A stretch of DNA of 64,000 nt from NCBI GenBank assembly GCA_964492485.1, contig CAZBKM010000014.1, forward strand, positions 1-64,000, written 5' to 3'. The position numbers were made by a program, and so were the translations under genes. Positions 57,700 to 64,000 of the stretch are shown in pieces. Within the stretch, counting starts at the first letter, position 1; the number at the start of each line of letters is the position of its first letter. The notes under the pieces are model-generated. The model ran no database searches, was not told where the DNA came from, and saw only the letters and a list, made by a program, of their open reading frames with translations. Source of the stretch: UBA5336 sp964492485. Lineage in GTDB: Bacteria > Pseudomonadota > Alphaproteobacteria > Caulobacterales > Hyphomonadaceae.

Positions 57700-57963
57700 T
57701 CAGGACACGCGCTGGTCCGGGACCACGGCCAGCAGGACCAGGAGCGCCCCGAGCGCGGCCGCATAACAACCCCAGCAATGGCCCATCAGCATGAGTTCGC
57801 CACCGCCCTCGACCGCCAGGGGCGATCGGCACCAGGCAGAGGCGAACGGATCTGCCGTCTGTATACCCTGGTGCTGCCAGGCTTTCAGAAGGCCCGCCAG
57901 CATCAGGCCAAGGCCCGGTAGGGTCAGCCGTGTCAGGCGCCGGCCACGCGGACGTGCGATCAT
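57700..57963 (-). CDS. Small membrane protein of unknown function, divergent from ccoN
   Basis: This 87-aa protein has two hydrophobic segments (LTLPGLGLMLAGLLKAW and YAAALGALLVLLAVV). Between them is a loop with Cys and His residues, including MGHCWGCY just before the second helix. AGGAG lies 6 nt before the ATG at 57963; an upstream frame extension is not needed. A perfect FNR box lies 59 nt upstream in the divergent promoter, so it should be expressed under low oxygen. The paired Cys/His could bind a metal or heme; this is a guess. Confidence 0.7.
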   Translation of the reverse strand: MIARPRGRRLTRLTLPGLGLMLAGLLKAWQHQGIQTADPFASAWCRSPLAVEGGGELMLMGHCWGCYAAALGALLVLLAVVPDQRVS

Positions 57964-58021
57964 CGCGATCTCCTCATCGGTTCGACACATCCGGGTATGA
58001 TTGCCGCACCCCGCCCTGGGG

Positions 58022-58035
58022 TTGATCCAGATCAA
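58022..58035. promoter_or_regulatory. FNR/FixK box in the ccoN divergent promoter
   Basis: TTGATCCAGATCAA is a perfect match to the FNR/FixK consensus TTGAT-N4-ATCAA. It lies 103 nt before the ccoN start codon and 59 nt before the small membrane protein. It should activate both genes under microoxic conditions. Confidence 0.9.
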
Positions 58036-58137
58036 GCCCCCTCAGCGCCAATCTGCCACGTGTCTCCGCATAGCCGTATGGGCAATAAGCCACAAAAGGC
58101 GCATTGCGCATAAAACTTTTTGCTCCGGAGGGGAAAC

Positions 58138-59811
58138 ATGGCAACTGCACTTCCACGCAGGCCCGGGCCGGACACCAGCATTCTTAGCGTCGGTGTCCTT
58201 ACAGCCGTCTTCGTTCTGCTCGCCTTGCTGATCGCGGCCCGTGCCGCCGATCCGCTGATGGGCGCGCATGCCGGCATCTTCTTCGCGCTGGGAGGCCTGG
58301 GTCTCGTGGCCATGGGCATGTGGGGCGGCACCGGCCGCGCCGATGCCGGGTTCGACCAGACGGTCTACGAGGACACCATCGTCAAGTACGGCGTCTTCGC
58401 CTCCATGTTCTGGGGGATTGTGGGCTTTCTGGTGGGCGTGGTGATCGCGTTGCAGCTCACCTGGCCGAACCTGTTCTACTTCGAGGAGCTGGGCTGGACG
58501 AATTTCGGCCGCCTGCGCCCCCTCCACACCTCGGCGGTGATCTTCGCCTTTGGCGGCAACGCCCTCATCGCGACGAGCTTCTACGTCGTCCAGCGCACCT
58601 GCCGGGCCCGGCTCGCCGGCGGCATGTGGCCCTGGTTCGTCTTCTGGGGCTATCAGCTCTTCATCGTCATGGCGGCCACCGGCTATGTGATGGGGATAAC
58701 CCAGTCGCGCGAATATGCCGAGCCGGAATGGTATGTGGACCTCTGGCTGACGGTCGTCTGGGTCGCCTATCTGCTCGTCTTCCTCGGAACCATCTGGAAA
58801 CGCCGCGAGCCACACATCTACGTCGCGAACTGGTTCTACCTGTCCTTCATCGTGACCATCGCGATGCTGCACATCGTCAACAATCTCGCCATCCCGGTCA
58901 GCCTGACCAGCTCCAAGAGCTACTCGCTGTTCTCCGGCGTGCAGGATGCCCTGACCCAGTGGTGGTACGGACACAATGCGGTGGGCTTCTTCCTGACGAC
59001 CGGCTTCCTGGCCATGATGTACTATTTCGTGCCCAAGCGCGCGGAAAGGCCGGTCTATTCCTACCGCCTGTCCATCGTGCACTTCTGGTCGCTGATCTTC
59101 ATCTACATCTGGGCCGGGCCGCACCACCTTCACTACACGGCGCTGCCACAATGGGCCCAGACCCTCGGCATGACCTTCTCGGTGATGCTGTGGATGCCCT
59201 CCTGGGGCGGCATGATCAACGGACTGATGACGCTGTCTGGCGCCTGGGACAAGCTGCGCACCGATCCGGTCGTGCGAATGCTTGTGGTTTCCGTGGCGTT
59301 CTACGGCATGTCCACGTTCGAGGGTCCGCTGATGTCGGTGCGCGCGGTCAACTCGCTCAGCCACTACACCGACTGGACGATCGGCCACGTGCATTCCGGA
59401 GCGCTCGGATGGGTCGGCTTCGTCTCCTTCGGTTCCCTCTACTGTCTGACGCAGTGGCTCTGGAAGCGCCGCAGCCTGTACTCGATGCAGCTGGTGGAAT
59501 GGCACTTCTGGATCGCGACCCTGGGGATCGTGCTCTACATCACGTCGATGTGGGTCTCCGGCATCATGGAAGGCATGATGTGGCGCGCCTATAACGAGTT
59601 CGGCTTCCTCGAATACGCCTTCGTGGAAACGGTCGAGGCCAAGCATATCAGCTACATCATCCGGTCGCTGGGGGGCATCATGTACCTCGCGGGCGCCGTG
59701 ATCATGGCCTACAACCTCGTGCGCACCGCGCTCGGCCACGAATCCTCAACACAACCAGTCGAAGGCACCGCAGGGGCCCAGGGCGAACGCGCCCTGCCCG
59801 CGGCCGAATAA
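58138..59811 (+). CDS. ccoN: cbb3-type cytochrome c oxidase subunit I (CcoN)
   Basis: CcoN is the catalytic heme-copper subunit of the high-affinity oxidase. The 557-aa product has 12 or more membrane helices and the expected metal-ligating histidines, including [15 protein letters not shown] (heme ligand), the GHNAVGFF helix, [16 protein letters not shown] and the low-spin heme region near [19 protein letters not shown] lies just before the ATG at 58138. A TTG 18 nt upstream is inside the ribosome-site area and is rejected. It is the first gene of the cco operon. Confidence 0.97.
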   Translation: MATALPRRPGPDTSILSVGVLTAVFVLLALLIAARAADPLMGAHAGIFFALGGLGLVAMGMWGGTGRADAGFDQTVYEDTIVKYGVFASMFWGIVGFLVGVVIALQLTWPNLFYFEELGWTNFGRLRPLHTSAVIFAFGGNALIATSFYVVQRTCRARLAGGMWPWFVFWGYQLFIVMAATGYVMGITQSREYAEPEWYVDLWLTVVWVAYLLVFLGTIWKRREPHIYVANWFYLSFIVTIAMLHIVNNLAIPVSLTSSKSYSLFSGVQDALTQWWYGHNAVGFFLTTGFLAMMYYFVPKRAERPVYSYRLSIVHFWSLIFIYIWAGPHHLHYTALPQWAQTLGMTFSVMLWMPSWGGMINGLMTLSGAWDKLRTDPVVRMLVVSVAFYGMSTFEGPLMSVRAVNSLSHYTDWTIGHVHSGALGWVGFVSFGSLYCLTQWLWKRRSLYSMQLVEWHFWIATLGIVLYITSMWVSGIMEGMMWRAYNEFGFLEYAFVETVEAKHISYIIRSLGGIMYLAGAVIMAYNLVRTALGHESSTQPVEGTAGAQGERALPAAE

Positions 59812-59825
59812 GGGAGCGTCGCCAG

Positions 59826-60593
59826 ATGTCACTTTTCAAGCATCACGGCCTCTTCGAGCGCCATTCCCTGCTGCTCACGGTCGGCATCCTGATCGTGGTG
59901 TCAATCGGCGGCCTGATCGAGATCGCACCGCTGTTCTACATGTCGAACACGATCGAGAAGGTGACCGGCATGCGGCCCTACACGCCGCTGGAGCTGGCCG
60001 GACGCAACATCTACATCCGTGAGGGCTGCTATGTCTGCCACTCGCAGATGGTCCGACCGTTGCGCGACGAGGTGGAGCGCTACGGCCACTACTCGCTGGC
60101 GGCGGAAAGCATGTATGACCACCCCTTCCAGTGGGGGTCGAAGCGCACCGGGCCGGACCTGGCACGGGTCGGCGGCAAATACTCCGACCAGTGGCATGTG
60201 GACCACCTGAAGGATCCGCGCTCTGTGGTGCCGGAATCCATCATGCCGCCCTACGCGTTCCTGTCGGACAACCGGCTGCAGTTCGACACCATCGCAGCCG
60301 ATCTGCGGGCCAACCGTCTGGCGGGCGTGCCCTACACCGACGCGATGATCGAACAGGCCCGCGCCGACCTGATCGCACAGGCGGACCCCAGCGCCGACTA
60401 CGATGCCCAGGATGCCCTGATCGCGCGCTACGACGAGGCGTCAGGGCGAACCGGCACGGTGCAGATGCGCGATTTCGATGGCGACCCTGACCGCCTGACC
60501 GAGATGGATGCGCTTGTCGCATACCTGCAGATGACCGGCACGCTCGTGGACTTCTCCGTCTACGAGGCCGACGACCTCGACAACCGGCGCTAG
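59826..60593 (+). CDS. ccoO: cbb3 oxidase monoheme cytochrome c subunit (CcoO)
   Basis: This 255-aa inner-membrane protein has an N-terminal helix ([19 protein letters not shown]) and a periplasmic cytochrome c domain. The heme motif is CYVCH (Cys68, Cys71, His72), and the axial methionine is likely in [11 protein letters not shown]. It passes electrons to CcoN. It follows ccoN by 14 nt in the operon. Confidence 0.97.
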   Translation: MSLFKHHGLFERHSLLLTVGILIVVSIGGLIEIAPLFYMSNTIEKVTGMRPYTPLELAGRNIYIREGCYVCHSQMVRPLRDEVERYGHYSLAAESMYDHPFQWGSKRTGPDLARVGGKYSDQWHVDHLKDPRSVVPESIMPPYAFLSDNRLQFDTIAADLRANRLAGVPYTDAMIEQARADLIAQADPSADYDAQDALIARYDEASGRTGTVQMRDFDGDPDRLTEMDALVAYLQMTGTLVDFSVYEADDLDNRR

Positions 60594-60605
60594 GAGGCAG
60601 TTCCA

Positions 60606-60767
60606 ATGTACGAAGCCCTCAGCAGTTTCGCGCAGACCGGCGGGCTGGTCTATTTCGTGGCGATCTTCGCCGGCGTCCTGGCCTACGCCCTCTGGCCCTC
60701 GAACCAGAAGACATTCGATGAAGCCTCCCGGCTTCCGCTGTCGGACAAGGAGCCCGGCGATGAGTGA
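60606..60767 (+). CDS. ccoQ: cbb3 oxidase small subunit CcoQ
   Basis: This 53-aa protein is too short for ordinary length cut-offs. It starts MYEALSSFAQTGGLVYFVA with one membrane helix and ends in a polar tail (LPLSDKEPGDE), the standard CcoQ pattern. AGGAGG lies 8 nt before the ATG. Its stop overlaps the ccoP start as ATGAGTGA. CcoQ stabilises the oxidase core under oxygen. Confidence 0.9.
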   Translation: MYEALSSFAQTGGLVYFVAIFAGVLAYALWPSNQKTFDEASRLPLSDKEPGDE

Positions 60768-61647
60768 CCACAACAAGGATATCGACGACGTCACCGGCGT
60801 GGAGACGACCGGCCATAGCTGGGACGGTATCAAGGAGCTGAACAATCCGCTGCCGCGCTGGTGGCTGTGGATCTGGTATGCAACCATCGGTTACGCGATC
60901 GTCTACTGGATCTTGATGCCGGCCTGGCCGGCCCTTCCGGGCACCGGCGGGGACCATACGCGCGGTCTTCGCAACCACTCCGACCGCGCAAACGTCGCTC
61001 AGGAGCTCCAGGCGCTGACCTCCGACCGGGCGCTGAAGGGCGAGCGTCTGGTCGAAGCCTCCCTGGACGAGATCATGAACGATGGGGAGCTTCTGCAGTT
61101 CGCCCGCGCCGCCGGCGAGAGCGCCTTTGGCGACAATTGCGCCACCTGCCACGGTGCCGGCGGCCGCGGCGCCACGGGCTATCCGGTCCTGGCCGACGAT
61201 GTCTGGCTGTGGGACGGAACGCTGGACGGCATCGAATACACGTTGCGCCATGGTATCCGCCACATGGAGGATCCCGAGACACGCTATTCGCTGATGCCCG
61301 CCTTCGGTCGCGACAACCTCCTGAGTCCGAACGAGATCGACGACCTGACCCAGTTCGTGATCCACCTGTCGGGGCGGGAGGCCGACGCAGACGCGGTCTC
61401 TCGGGCCGCACCGATCTTTGCCGCCCAGTGCGCCAGCTGTCACGGCGTCGACGGGACGGGCGACCGCAGTCAGGGTGCACCCAACCTGACCGACGCCGTG
61501 TGGCAATTCGGCGGCTCGCCTGCGGAGATCCGCAACACGATCGTCAATGCCCGCAATGCGCACATGCCGGCCTGGGACGATCGGCTCGACGACTCGACGA
61601 TCAAGGCGCTCGCCGTCTACGTGCACACGCTGGGTGGCGGGGAATAG
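60760..61647 (+). CDS. ccoP: cbb3 oxidase diheme cytochrome c subunit (CcoP)
   Basis: This 295-aa protein has an N-terminal region typical of CcoP (ETTGHSWDGIKELNNPLPRWW), one membrane helix (YATIGYAIVYWILM) and two cytochrome c domains. The heme sites are CATCH (Cys127, Cys130, His131) and CASCH (Cys224, Cys227, His228). It receives electrons from periplasmic cytochromes. The start overlaps ccoQ by 8 nt. Confidence 0.97.
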   Translation: MSDHNKDIDDVTGVETTGHSWDGIKELNNPLPRWWLWIWYATIGYAIVYWILMPAWPALPGTGGDHTRGLRNHSDRANVAQELQALTSDRALKGERLVEASLDEIMNDGELLQFARAAGESAFGDNCATCHGAGGRGATGYPVLADDVWLWDGTLDGIEYTLRHGIRHMEDPETRYSLMPAFGRDNLLSPNEIDDLTQFVIHLSGREADADAVSRAAPIFAAQCASCHGVDGTGDRSQGAPNLTDAVWQFGGSPAEIRNTIVNARNAHMPAWDDRLDDSTIKALAVYVHTLGGGE

Positions 61648-61651
61648 GGCC

Positions 61652-63232
61652 ATGGCCGGCGCCGCGCGCGACACCACCCCACAGGATCCGCCCGGAACCG
61701 GGCGGATCACCCTCCTGGTCGGCAGGTCCGGTGCTGGCGCGGACAAGCGCCAGGCCGAAAGCCAGGGAAGCGGCCAGGGAAGCGGCCAGGGAAACAGCAA
61801 GAGCGGGGATACGGCCGGCAAACCGCAGCTCTATGCCCCGCGCAAGAAGATCTATCCCAAGCTGGCGCACGGGACGTTCCGCACGGCGAAATGGGCGATG
61901 ATGATCCTGGCGCTGGGCATCTATTACCTTCTGCCCTGGATCCGCTGGCCACGCGGAGAGGGCGCACCCGACCAGGCGGTGCTGGCCGACTTTGCGAATG
62001 AACGGTTCTACTTCTTCTTCCTCGAAATCTGGCCACAGGAAGTCTACTACATCACGGGTCTCCTGATCCTGGCGTCCCTGGGGCTGTTCCTGGTGACATC
62101 GCTGTTCGGGCGCGTCTGGTGTGGCTATGCCTGCCCCCAGACGGTCTGGACGGACCTCTACATCTTCGTGGAGCGCGCGCTGGAAGGCGACCGCGCCGCC
62201 CGGATGCGGCTGGACAAGGCACCGAACACCGCCTCGAAGATCGCGCGCAAGGTGACCAAGCATGCGATCTGGCTGCTGATCGCATTGCTGACCGGCGGGG
62301 CGTTCGTGTTCTATTTCCATGATGCACCCACCGTCGCGGCGGGCGCGCTGACCGGTGAGGCGCCACTTTCGGCCTATGTGTTTGCCGGCGTCCTCACCGC
62401 GACGACCTACTCGCTGGCCGGGCTGATGCGCGAGCAGGTGTGCACCTATATGTGCCCATGGCCGCGCATCCAGGGCGCCCTGACCGACGAGCACGCGCTC
62501 AACGTGACCTACCGGTACGACCGGGGCGAGCCGCGCGCGCCCCTGCGAAAGGGCCAGGACTGGTCGGAGCGCGGCGACTGCATCGACTGCAACCAATGCG
62601 TCCAGGTCTGCCCCATGGGGATCGACATACGTGACGGCGCCCAGCTCGAATGTATCCATTGCGCGCTGTGCATCGATGCCTGCGACGAGATGATGAGGAA
62701 GATCGGCCGACCAACCGGTCTGATCGCCTATGACAACGAGACGGCCGTCCAGGCCCGCGCCAGGGGCGAGGCACCGCGCTACCGGCTGGTGCGGACGCGG
62801 ACCGTTCTCTATGCGGTTCTGATTGCGCTGGTCTCGGGGATCATGCTCACGGGGCTCGCCACGCGCGCAACCTTCGAGCTGAACGTCCTCAAGGACCGTT
62901 CGCCGCCCTACGTGCAGCTCGCCGATGGCGGCGTCCGCAACGGCTATGTGCTGAAGGTGGTGAACAAGGAGTCCCGCACCCGAACCCTGGACCTGTCGCT
63001 GAGCGGCCTGCCGGGCGCCACGCTGGAGGTGGTCGGACCGACCGAGGTGGAGGGACTGAGCGCCGGGCTCGACGTTGCGCCCAATGGCGTCGACCGGTTC
63101 CGCATCCTCGTGTCGGTGGCGCCCGAACACGTGACGCGTCGCACCAGTTTCGAAATGACCCTTCGCGACCCCGAAACCGGGGAAACCCACACTAACACGG
63201 TGCCCTTTGTCGGGCCGGGAGACAGCCAATGA
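61652..63232 (+). CDS. ccoG: Cytochrome c oxidase accessory protein CcoG (FixG/RdxA)
   Basis: CcoG is a membrane-bound iron-sulfur protein needed for copper reduction during cbb3 maturation. The 526-aa product has several membrane helices, the GYACPQTVW motif and two ferredoxin-type clusters (CIDCNQCVQVCP and CIHCALCIDAC). The N-terminus before YAPRKKIYPK is about 60 residues long and unusual. It contains a GSGQ-rich segment encoded by a 12-bp tandem repeat. The ATG at 61652 follows ccoP by 4 nt. The stop overlaps ccoH by ATGA. Confidence 0.95.
   Translation: MAGAARDTTPQDPPGTGRITLLVGRSGAGADKRQAESQGSGQGSGQGNSKSGDTAGKPQLYAPRKKIYPKLAHGTFRTAKWAMMILALGIYYLLPWIRWPRGEGAPDQAVLADFANERFYFFFLEIWPQEVYYITGLLILASLGLFLVTSLFGRVWCGYACPQTVWTDLYIFVERALEGDRAARMRLDKAPNTASKIARKVTKHAIWLLIALLTGGAFVFYFHDAPTVAAGALTGEAPLSAYVFAGVLTATTYSLAGLMREQVCTYMCPWPRIQGALTDEHALNVTYRYDRGEPRAPLRKGQDWSERGDCIDCNQCVQVCPMGIDIRDGAQLECIHCALCIDACDEMMRKIGRPTGLIAYDNETAVQARARGEAPRYRLVRTRTVLYAVLIALVSGIMLTGLATRATFELNVLKDRSPPYVQLADGGVRNGYVLKVVNKESRTRTLDLSLSGLPGATLEVVGPTEVEGLSAGLDVAPNGVDRFRILVSVAPEHVTRRTSFEMTLRDPETGETHTNTVPFVGPGDSQ
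61761..61796 (+). repeat. 12-bp tandem repeat near the ccoG 5' end
   Basis: Two identical units GCCAGGGAAGCG and a third partial unit (GCCAGGGAAACA) encode QGSGQGSGQGN in the CcoG N-terminal extension. Copy-number change would be in frame. Confidence 0.8.
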
Positions 63233-63744
63233 GCGGACAGGCAAAGACCCGATCCCTGGACACGGGCCGGCTTACGGGGCGTCACGTCCTGCTTATCCTG
63301 CTGGGCTTCTTCGGGGTCCTCATCACCGTGAACGGCATCTTCGTGGTCTCCGCGGTCAAGAGCTTCCCCGGCGAGGATGTACCGAAATCCTACCTTCAGG
63401 GCCTCTCCTACAACGAAACTCTGGCCGCCCGCGAAGCCCAGGCGGCGCTCGGTTGGGCTGCCCAGGCCGGCACAGTCGAGCTGCCCGGCGGCCCCACGCT
63501 CCTTGTGCGCCTGAGCGATGCGGAGGGTGCCCCGCTCGCCGGTCTCGAAGTGGAGGCCGAATTGCGGGGCCTGGCGCGCGAGGACGCCGACCGCGTGTTG
63601 ACGCTGGCGCCTTCCGGTGCCGGGGACTATGCCGCGCGCCTCGACGGCATGCCGGCCGGCATCTGGGAAGCGCGGATCGCCGTGCGCCGCCCGGGCGAGG
63701 AGTCGCCCGCCTTCACCGCCCGCAAGCGTCTGATGGTGGAATGA
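63229..63744 (+). CDS. ccoH: cbb3 oxidase assembly protein CcoH (FixH)
   Basis: This 171-aa protein has one N-terminal membrane helix (HVLLILLGFFGVLITVNGIFV) and a periplasmic beta-rich FixH domain. Family motifs are PKSYLQGLSYNETLAAREAQ near residue 52 and the C-terminal GIWEARIAVRRPG. It assists assembly of the oxidase with CcoG and CcoI. ATGA overlaps join it to both neighbours. Confidence 0.95.
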   Translation: MSGQAKTRSLDTGRLTGRHVLLILLGFFGVLITVNGIFVVSAVKSFPGEDVPKSYLQGLSYNETLAAREAQAALGWAAQAGTVELPGGPTLLVRLSDAEGAPLAGLEVEAELRGLAREDADRVLTLAPSGAGDYAARLDGMPAGIWEARIAVRRPGEESPAFTARKRLMVE

Positions 63745-64000
63745 CCGAAACGAGCAGCACGCCGACGCCGGTCGCACCGTGGACCGATGGCTGCCCGAGC
63801 GGGCTCGCACCGCCGGCTGCGCGCGACGACAGCGCCGTGTCCGGCCTCTCGGCCTTCGTGCGGCGCAAGGGGTCGGCATCAAGCCTGTCGCTGCTCGTTC
63901 GCGGGGCGAAGTGCGCCGGTTGCCTCGCCAAGATCGAGCGGAACGTCGCCGCCCTGCCCGGCGTCGACACGGCCCGGCTGAACCTGTCGACAGGACGGCT
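63741..64000 (+). CDS. ccoI: Copper-translocating P-type ATPase CcoI (FixI), N-terminal part (partial)
   Basis: CcoI exports copper for insertion into the cbb3 oxidase. About 86 codons are visible before the window ends. They include a heavy-metal-associated domain with the metal-binding GAKCAGCLAKIERN (Cys58, Cys61). The residues before it are alanine/proline-rich with an additional Cys18. Membrane and ATPase domains lie outside the window. The ATG overlaps the ccoH stop as ATGA. Confidence 0.9.
   Translation, partial: MTETSSTPTPVAPWTDGCPSGLAPPAARDDSAVSGLSAFVRRKGSASSLSLLVRGAKCAGCLAKIERNVAALPGVDTARLNLSTGR

Noticed and set aside
58042..63244. Antisense frames of 565 and 547 codons opposite ccoN and ccoG
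   Set aside because: The sense strand has unambiguous oxidase and ferredoxin motifs; the antisense products are low-complexity.

Overview
The window is 64 kb of GC-rich chromosomal DNA from an alphaproteobacterium. The lineage evidence is a chvI/chvG envelope two-component locus, a DivL homologue with a tyrosine in place of the phosphoacceptor histidine, an exact CtrA site (TTAA-N7-TTAA), an alphaproteobacterial LexA box (GAAC-N7-GAAC), an imuA-imuB-dnaE2 mutagenesis cassette and a ccoNOQP-ccoGHI operon. DivL plus CtrA suggests a Caulobacterales/Maricaulales-type dimorphic bacterium; the genus cannot be fixed from the sequence. No plasmid, phage, insertion sequence or CRISPR signature was seen, and genes are densely packed.

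Layout. 1-3.7 kb: ATP-dependent proteolysis (clpP, clpX, 5' part of lon), with a heat-shock-like promoter before lon. 4-4.9 kb: a secreted EF-hand protein and a dispersed hairpin repeat. 4.9-10.3 kb: a rearranged chvI-chvG-ptsM-ptsH locus, with a cyclophilin between chvI and chvG and an AbgT transporter where hprK is normally found. Two inverted copies of the repeat flank the abgT-EIIA-HPr block. 10.7-15.1 kb: a beta-lactamase-fold hydrolase with a coupled DUF3253 gene, an acyl-CoA dehydrogenase, a hotdog thioesterase and a luciferase-like oxidoreductase. 15.2-20.1 kb: panB, a YfgM-like protein, bamB and der in one minus-strand run. 20.2-25.2 kb: an NnrU-like membrane protein and an RND efflux permease/adaptor pair. 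25.5-28.9 kb: alpha/beta hydrolase, thiolase and family III CoA-transferase/racemase. 28.9-34.5 kb: the SOS mutagenesis cassette under a LexA box.

34.6-39.6 kb is the least explained region. It holds three tandem genes for secreted proteins of unknown function that share a two-cysteine motif; the last has cadherin-like and lectin-like (LamG) regions. 39.7-49.6 kb is a coherent acetate module: a two-subunit DUF4212/SSS symporter (ActP-like), a CrbS/CrbR-type sensor-regulator pair, a DcaP-like porin and acetyl-CoA synthetase. 50-52.7 kb: tRNA-Leu(UAA) and divL with an upstream CtrA site. 52.8-57.6 kb: a DMT exporter, a NUDIX hydrolase, RNase R and a TetR regulator. 57.7-64 kb: a small membrane protein and the cbb3 oxidase operon, diverging around a perfect FNR/FixK box.

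The repeat (two nested hairpins, about 100 bp) occurs three times in full and once as a degenerate half copy. It appears to be the only mobile or repetitive family here. Most operons show ATGA-type overlaps, and starts were chosen mainly by Shine-Dalgarno placement.
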